A stretch of DNA of 33,716 nucleotides from a virus. Positions 30,350 through 33,716 of this stretch are shown in pieces (positions within the stretch are counted from its first letter, which is position 1; each line of letters begins with the position of its first letter). Below the pieces are notes generated by a model. That model was not told the DNA's origin and did not search any database. It saw only the letters and a list, made by a program, of their open reading frames with translations. The translations under genes were made by a program, and so were the position numbers. The stretch spans positions 1-33,716 of IMG/VR virus record IMGVR_UViG_3300048121_000536; one strand, written 5' to 3'.

Positions 30350-30859
30350 ATGGAAATACAAATTGAGTTCGGTGGATTTTATAACTACCATGATGATTAC
30401 ATAGTAGATAGATGCGACACGTTAAGCATTGATACTGATGATGTAAATTGGCATAAGACGTTTGTTCAATATAGTGTAGCTTGGGTGCATAGGTTTACGG
30501 ATATGACAGGAATAGAGTTGTTTTTTATTGGATTAGACAGTCCACGATATTACAATTATCGCACCGATAAGATTATGGCTAAGGTATTGCCTGATGTTGT
30601 TGAGCACCTGATGACATATATAAATGATGAATTTAAGGAATGGGCAAATCCACAGTTACAAAGTAGTTCTGGATTTCACTCATTCTATAATGGCGTTGAT
30701 GACTTAATTGAACGAAGTAAAGATGATGATGATGACAAGGCTATATTATTAGGTATGGTTTGCAATTACTTAATTGAAGTAATGGAGGTAAACCAAGATG
30801 TTTACGAATTAGAATATGACATAATAGGATTAACAGATAAAACAACAAATAATGAATAA
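30350..30859 (+). CDS. Conserved hypothetical, 169 aa
   Basis: FGGFYNYHDDYIVDRCDTLS opens the protein. The middle has YSVAWVHRFTDMTGIELFF, then GLDSPRYYNYRTDKIMAKVL. Acidic with an Asp-rich stretch (RSKDDDDDKAILL). The F-GFY-x-HDD and D-PR-YNY-TD pattern appears in several phage and plasmid proteins of unknown function; I cannot name one. First gene behind the phased-repeat promoter, thus probably early-expressed and possibly a host-takeover or antidefence protein (inference). It overlaps the next gene by eight bases. Confidence 0.6.
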   Translation: MEIQIEFGGFYNYHDDYIVDRCDTLSIDTDDVNWHKTFVQYSVAWVHRFTDMTGIELFFIGLDSPRYYNYRTDKIMAKVLPDVVEHLMTYINDEFKEWANPQLQSSSGFHSFYNGVDDLIERSKDDDDDKAILLGMVCNYLIEVMEVNQDVYELEYDIIGLTDKTTNNE

Positions 30860-31181
30860 CGAAGTATTAACAGTATTAGAAAATTGCAAAGATTATATTG
30901 AGCAAATAAAAGACGATGCACTTGCAAAGTATTTAGTTAAGGAAATTGAAAGGGTTATGTTAAATGAAATGCAAGGGTACGAAGAATACACCCCTTCATT
31001 TGCACAGGTAATAAAATTCTACAAAGAAACCACATTTCAGCAGCATAATGATTTTTTAAATATCATATACGATAAATTAACATTCTTTGATGCAAATAGC
31101 AATACAAGTTATGGGATAGATGTTAAGTACATAATTGGCACAAATGGCACATTCCACCAAATAAACATTAAGCAAGGATAA
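30852..31181 (+). CDS. Hypothetical protein, 109 aa
   Basis: Helical N-terminal half (LENCKDYIEQIKDDALAKYL, EIERVMLNEMQGYEE) and a mixed C-terminal half (KLTFFDANSNTSYGIDVKYI). It overlaps the previous gene, and its last codons carry the first of three tandem CAAGGATAATCATT repeats. Unrecognised. Confidence 0.55.
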   Translation: MNNEVLTVLENCKDYIEQIKDDALAKYLVKEIERVMLNEMQGYEEYTPSFAQVIKFYKETTFQQHNDFLNIIYDKLTFFDANSNTSYGIDVKYIIGTNGTFHQINIKQG

Positions 31182-31228
31182 TCATTAACGCAAGGATAAT
31201 CATTGCATACAAGGATAATCATTGCATA
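31173..31228 (+). repeat. Tandem repeat CAAGGATAATCATTGCATA, three copies
   Basis: Units at 31173-31190 (variant end ATTAACG), 31191-31209 and 31210-31228. The last two are identical 19-mers. The repeat starts inside the stop region of the previous gene and fills most of the gap to the 45-residue gene at 31254. Slippage duplication, possibly a protein-binding site. Confidence 0.75.
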
Positions 31229-31253
31229 TAAATTAACACATAAATAAATACAG

Positions 31254-31391
31254 ATGAAAATATATAAGTATTATGTTTGGGTTGGAGGAGTAGCTAATAT
31301 ATTCGATAATATGTTAGATGCTGAAATAGAAAAGATAAAATGGAATGAAAAAGGATATAATGATGTTAAAATAGAAATAAATGAAGGGTAA
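31254..31391 (+). CDS. Conserved small protein, 45 aa
   Basis: MKIYKYYVWVGGVANIFDNM, then a Glu/Lys helix and KGYNDVKIEINEG. The YYVWVGGV start and W-x-x-x-GYxDV end is a pattern shared by short proteins of many phages and mobile elements; function unknown. Its end overlaps the start of the zinc-ribbon peptide by 11 bases. Confidence 0.6.
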   Translation: MKIYKYYVWVGGVANIFDNMLDAEIEKIKWNEKGYNDVKIEINEG

Positions 31392-31527
31392 TGAATATAA
31401 AAAGGCTTGTCAAGCATGTTGGCACAATAACCATAAGGATAACTTCTTATGTGAAAATTGTGGATTTGATTTTGACTTACAAATAGATATAAATGATTTT
31501 GGTTTACCAGAAATAAAAATAAAATAA
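31381..31527 (+). CDS. Zinc-ribbon peptide, 48 aa
   Basis: Two knuckles, CQACW and CENCG, separated by about 15 residues (HNNHKDNFL), make a typical Cys4 zinc ribbon, followed by an acidic tail (DFDLQIDINDFG). It overlaps the previous gene by 11 bases. Such peptides bind nucleic acid or partner proteins; a transcription or translation modulator is possible. Confidence 0.55.
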   Translation: MKGNEYKKACQACWHNNHKDNFLCENCGFDFDLQIDINDFGLPEIKIK

Positions 31528-31530
31528 ATT

Positions 31531-31593
31531 ATGATTGAATTAGGTTGTGCAATGTTTTTTCTTGGCGTATTTTTATACTTGACAGGAAAGTAA
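31531..31593 (+). CDS. Possible 20-aa membrane peptide
   Basis: MIELGCAMFFLGVFLYLTGK is almost one membrane span. It starts three bases after the zinc-ribbon stop. Plausible as part of the string of small genes but too short to be certain. Confidence 0.35.
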   Translation: MIELGCAMFFLGVFLYLTGK

Positions 31594-31686
31594 ATTTAAT
31601 AGATGAGCAATTCAATATATGTGTAATTGCATAGGTATGTAATTTCATAGGTATGTAATTGCATAGGTAGTAATTGCATAGGGCAA
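31591..31686. repeat. Iteron-like array, six units of ~16 bp
   Basis: Units begin at 31591, 31607, 31623, 31639, 31655 and 31670. The centre reads GTAATTGCATAGGTAT, then GTAATTTCATAGGTAT, then GTAATTGCATAGGTA and GTAATTGCATAGGG; the first two units are diverged (AAATTTAATAGATGA, CAATTCAATATATGT) and link the array to the dispersed AATTYAATAGGG family. Regular spacing without distinct spacers rules out CRISPR and looks like origin iterons or a cooperative operator. Confidence 0.7.
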
Positions 31687-31915
31687 TTGTACTCGGTTGC
31701 GCTTTTGCCCTTATTTAGACTGGATATGAATAAGCACCCATATTTGGATATGTGCCAAAATTGTTGTAGTATACGCCCGCCCGTTCATATAGTATATAAG
31801 CGAATAAACGCTTAACAATTACTTAACAATTTCTTAACATTGGCTTAACATTGGAAACAAAAAAACGTTGCATATTTGTACTAACAAAAACAAATAATAA
31901 CATAAATTCACAACA
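31594..31915. other. Largest non-coding region; replication-origin or control-region candidate
   Basis: 322 bases without a gene. In order: the iteron-like array (to 31686), a hairpin GGGCAA (31681-31686) with TTGCCC (31705-31710), a hairpin with GCAC (31734-31737) and GTGC (31752-31755), a GC-rich patch (ACGCCCGCCCG near 31774), a hairpin AAGCG (31798-31802) with CGCTT (31809-31813), four 11-bp repeats and a promoter. Iterons, stem-loops and an AT-rich flank are the ingredients of a phage origin. Not proven. Confidence 0.45.
31811..31878 (+). promoter_or_regulatory. Promoter with 11-bp phased repeats, copy 2
   Basis: Four direct repeats at exact 11-bp steps: CTTAACAATTA (31811), CTTAACAATTT (31822), CTTAACATTGG (31833) and CTTAACATTGG (31844-31854). 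TTG at 31851-31853 and CATATTTG at 31871-31878, 17 bases apart, form the promoter; spacing equals that of the 30298/30318 promoter. It drives the 31916-33483 gene string with a leader of about 33 bases. Confidence 0.65.
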
Positions 31916-32059
31916 ATGAAAACAAACAACACAAATAACAAGACACAAAAAACAATTGAGACTTTTGCGCTAATCATTGCAACAATTTACAGCATTGCAA
32001 CTGTTATCGGGGTGGCGTATATTTTACTAAACATTGACAAAGTATCATTTAATTTCTAA
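31916..32059 (+). CDS. Small membrane protein, 47 aa
   Basis: Asn/Thr/Lys-rich N terminus, then one span (TFALIIATIYSIATVIGVAY ILL) and a short end. First gene behind the second phased-repeat promoter. No family recognised; an early host-membrane protein would suit. Confidence 0.5.
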   Translation: MKTNNTNNKTQKTIETFALIIATIYSIATVIGVAYILLNIDKVSFNF

Positions 32060-32063
32060 TAAC

Positions 32064-32159
32064 ATGAAGACAATTGACAAACTAACAAAAAAAGCGGTTC
32101 ACCTACTTTTGTACATCGTACCGTTATATCTAGCCCTTAGAATAATGTTAACACAATAA
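32064..32159 (+). CDS. Small membrane peptide, 31 aa
   Basis: Basic start MKTIDKLTKKAVH followed by a span (LLLYIVPLYLALRIML). Five bases after the previous gene. One of several tiny membrane peptides in this early region; function unknown. Confidence 0.45.
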   Translation: MKTIDKLTKKAVHLLLYIVPLYLALRIMLTQ

Positions 32160-32171
32160 AACAAAACAAAA

Positions 32172-32993
32172 ATGAAAACAGTATTCGACAACACCGATTG
32201 TGTGCATACATTTGCACAACGGACACAAGACAAAGGGCGTACTTCAAATTACAATATATTTTTTGAAGGGGATAAAATATATTCGTATGGGTATCATTAC
32301 GAATTGGGGCGTTTTTTAGATGATAAAACTATCTTAATAAACGATAAAGGTTACAGCCACAGTACAGCCAAACATATAAGTTTGTTAATTGGTGCAACAC
32401 GACAATATAAACGATACTACAAAACAAAAACAGACATACATTTAGTACATAACCAAATAATGTACCTAAAGTATAAATTATCTAAAGCTCGAAAGCCTGA
32501 AATTTATATTAGTCAAATTTACAGCCTTTGGAATTCCTTTAACGAATATATAAATGAGCGCAAAAGAAACGAATTAAGAAAATACAATGAGTACAAAGAA
32601 ATGCTTTTATTTGTAGATAGTTTGCAAGAGGAAACGAGCTTAGAAGATTTGCGCCAGTGGGCAAAAGAAGAAACCAGAAAAAAGAAGGACAAAGAAAAAA
32701 AGCAATTGACTGAAAGCCTAACGAAATTTAGGGAATATAAAAAGGACTATTTTCGTATTGGTGACAAAGATTATTTGAGGCTATCTAAATGCGCTCAATT
32801 CGTTGAAACTTCACAAGGGGTTAAGATAGACGCCCAAGAGGCTAAACGATATTTAAAGCTGCTTAAAAGCGGTGCAATGATGCGAGGCGCAAAGATAGGA
32901 AACTATACTACAATATCTTTCGACAAACTTTTGAGAATAGGTTGCCACAATATAAGCAAAGAAGAAATAAAATATATATCTAACTTAATATAA
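32172..32993 (+). CDS. Conserved hypothetical (DUF8033-like), 273 aa
   Basis: The N-terminal 85 residues (RTSNYNIFFEGDKIYSYGYH, GYSHSTAKHISLLIGAT) show the IYSYG-H...YS-TTAKH pattern of a widespread phage and plasmid protein without known function. The rest is a long Lys/Glu helix (about 110-195, NERKRNELRKYNEYKEML, KKKDKEKKQL) and a C-terminal domain with AMMRGAKIGNY. The long charged helix suggests a nucleic-acid or complex-scaffolding role. Largest gene of the early string. Confidence 0.65.
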   Translation: MKTVFDNTDCVHTFAQRTQDKGRTSNYNIFFEGDKIYSYGYHYELGRFLDDKTILINDKGYSHSTAKHISLLIGATRQYKRYYKTKTDIHLVHNQIMYLKYKLSKARKPEIYISQIYSLWNSFNEYINERKRNELRKYNEYKEMLLFVDSLQEETSLEDLRQWAKEETRKKKDKEKKQLTESLTKFREYKKDYFRIGDKDYLRLSKCAQFVETSQGVKIDAQEAKRYLKLLKSGAMMRGAKIGNYTTISFDKLLRIGCHNISKEEIKYISNLI

Positions 32994-32999
32994 AAACAA

Positions 33000-33143
33000 A
33001 TGTACTATATAAACCATAAACACGAAACATTCGGAACTGAAACGATAGATGAAGCCAAAACAAGAAAAGAAGCTTTGTATCTACTTAATGAATACAGGTT
33101 AAGTGGTGGCAATTATTATATAAGTAAACAAGAAATATATTAA
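33000..33143 (+). CDS. Conserved small protein, 47 aa
   Basis: KTRKEALYLLNEYRLSGGNY followed by YIS near the end is a pattern shared by many small phage proteins. ATG at 33000 lies six bases after the previous stop. Function unknown. Confidence 0.6.
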   Translation: MYYINHKHETFGTETIDEAKTRKEALYLLNEYRLSGGNYYISKQEIY

Positions 33144-33145
33144 TC

Positions 33146-33340
33146 ATGAAACCAAAACTATACACACAAAGAAACGAATTGACAAAATACGCTTTATGTT
33201 GTGGGTACGCCCAAACCAGAAACAACAAAACGTTAACGTTTATACATAACGTTTATAAGGTTGCATCATTATATGAGGTTGAGTATTTTGATACATTAAA
33301 GCAAGCAAGAAAATATCTATATACAGGTGAAATCAATTAA
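33146..33340 (+). CDS. Hypothetical protein, 64 aa
   Basis: Basic, Tyr-rich protein with a Cys pair (ALCCGYAQ), mixed strands and helix (FIHNVYKVASLYEVEYFDTL). Two bases after the previous gene. Not recognised. Confidence 0.5.
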   Translation: MKPKLYTQRNELTKYALCCGYAQTRNNKTLTFIHNVYKVASLYEVEYFDTLKQARKYLYTGEIN

Positions 33341-33342
33341 TC

Positions 33343-33483
33343 ATGAACAAAGAAATATTTGAAAATAATATGCGGATAATTAAAGAAAGCCGTATAAATC
33401 CAGCCAAACAAATAAATCACCTACAGGATAAAGATTTCATTAAGTGGCTGAATAATAACGGTTTGATTAAGTGGATAAAATAA
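33343..33483 (+). CDS. Hypothetical protein, 46 aa
   Basis: Helical and Asn/Lys/Ile-rich (MNKEIFENNMRIIKESRI, DFIKWLNNNGLIKWIK, a repeated KW motif). Two bases after the preceding gene and followed by the terminator at 33528-33556. Last gene before the terminal repeat. Confidence 0.5.
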   Translation: MNKEIFENNMRIIKESRINPAKQINHLQDKDFIKWLNNNGLIKWIK

Positions 33484-33525
33484 AAATAGTAGTAGAAGTA
33501 GAGTTATTTTAGTTTGTTTTGTTTA

Positions 33526-33557
33526 AAGGGGGTTGCATCATGCACCCCTTCTTTTTG
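33526..33557 (+). terminator. Intrinsic terminator before the terminal repeat
   Basis: AAGGGGGTTGCAT pairs with ATGCACCCCTT, one bulged T, closing on a tight loop, followed by CTTTTT. It ends the early gene string and lies about 40 bases before the promoter in the right terminal repeat. Confidence 0.75.
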
Positions 33558-33590
33558 CACCCATACCAAAAGAATTAACAATAAATTAAC

Positions 33591-33716
33591 ACATATTATT
33601 TGTGTAGTTAGAAAATTATTTGTATCTTTATTGGTAGGACTCTGCCTAGTGTCCACCACTCATACCTTATATACCCACTCTCTACCTACTTAACCATTTC
33701 CACCTGACATCAATGA
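33591..33716. repeat. Direct terminal repeat, right copy (126 bp)
   Basis: Exact copy of 11-136. Joining 33590 to 11 places the promoter in this repeat directly behind the terminator at 33528-33556 and in front of the 200-478 gene, which makes sense as one continuous intergenic region. The preceding bases carry AATTAACAATA and AATTAACACAT in tandem at 11-bp spacing. Confidence 0.95.
33599..33630 (+). promoter_or_regulatory. Promoter candidate (right copy)
   Basis: Same as 19-50. In the right copy it is preceded by AATTAACAATA at 33573-33583 and AATTAACACAT at 33584-33594, two units at 11-bp spacing, matching the phased-repeat layout upstream of the other two early promoters. Confidence 0.5.

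Noticed and set aside
31591-31686. CRISPR array
   Set aside because: Units are ~16 bp with no unique spacers and no cas genes in the window.
1-33716. Integrase, CI-type repressor, tRNA, insertion sequence
   Set aside because: I looked for tyrosine or serine recombinase motifs, repressor-protease proteins, tRNA cloverleaf patterns and transposase genes and saw none. The winged-helix protein at 20908 is too little to argue for lysogeny.

Overview
The window is essentially one complete genome of a tailed bacteriophage with siphovirus-type morphology. Positions 11-136 recur exactly at 33591-33716, so the contig closes on itself or carries a direct terminal repeat, with a unit length of about 33.58 kb. 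The DNA is AT-rich. Promoters follow the Bacteroidota pattern (TTTG, about 19 bases, TATATTTG), there are no clear Shine-Dalgarno sites, start regions are A/T-rich, and the structural proteins have the look of phages of Flavobacteriia and relatives. I infer a flavobacterial, probably aquatic, host. I see no integrase, CI-type repressor or tRNA, so a strictly lytic life style is likely.

Layout on the plus strand. 200-478: a small unknown gene behind a structured leader. 687-8261: tail genes, beginning with a tail assembly chaperone pair that uses a -1 ribosomal frameshift, followed by an HK97-gp10-like protein, two conserved tail proteins and the tape measure. 8271-14685: head and connector genes (XkdF-like protease fusion, scaffold, major capsid, tail tube, portal, connector). 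14776-18483: tail fibre and accessory genes. 18485-19513: lysis (small membrane protein, M15 peptidase, 3TM holin) and a short basic protein. 19659-24821: DNA metabolism and regulation (PD-(D/E)XK nucleases, ERF annealing protein, SSB-like protein, winged helix protein, primase-helicase, VRR-NUC nuclease, sigma factor). 25000-27972: RecE-like exonuclease, DnaA-domain-IV protein, PAPS-reductase-like protein and small genes. 28016-29663: terminase small and large subunits. 29638-30246: a short minus-strand operon led by a dATP/dGTP diphosphohydrolase-type protein. 30350-33483: many small, mostly unknown early-type genes and tiny membrane peptides.

How the parts work together. ERF, the RecE-like exonuclease, the SSB-like protein and several nucleases form a recombination set around the primase-helicase. 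The DnaA-like DNA-binding protein may recognise the iteron-like arrays. The phage sigma factor may redirect host RNA polymerase to a promoter class.

The least explained content is non-coding: (a) CTTAACATTGG-type direct repeats at an exact 11-bp period upstream of two promoters (30280-30325, 31811-31878); (b) a dispersed AATTYAATAGGG motif, which becomes a six-unit array with 16-bp period at 31591-31686 in the largest non-coding region; (c) ACATGTTAT clusters at 485-596 and 21184-21295; (d) two promoter-plus-terminator cassettes that enclose no convincing gene, candidate small RNAs, at 19564-19645 and 24861-24943. All functions come from reading the sequence; no database search was run.
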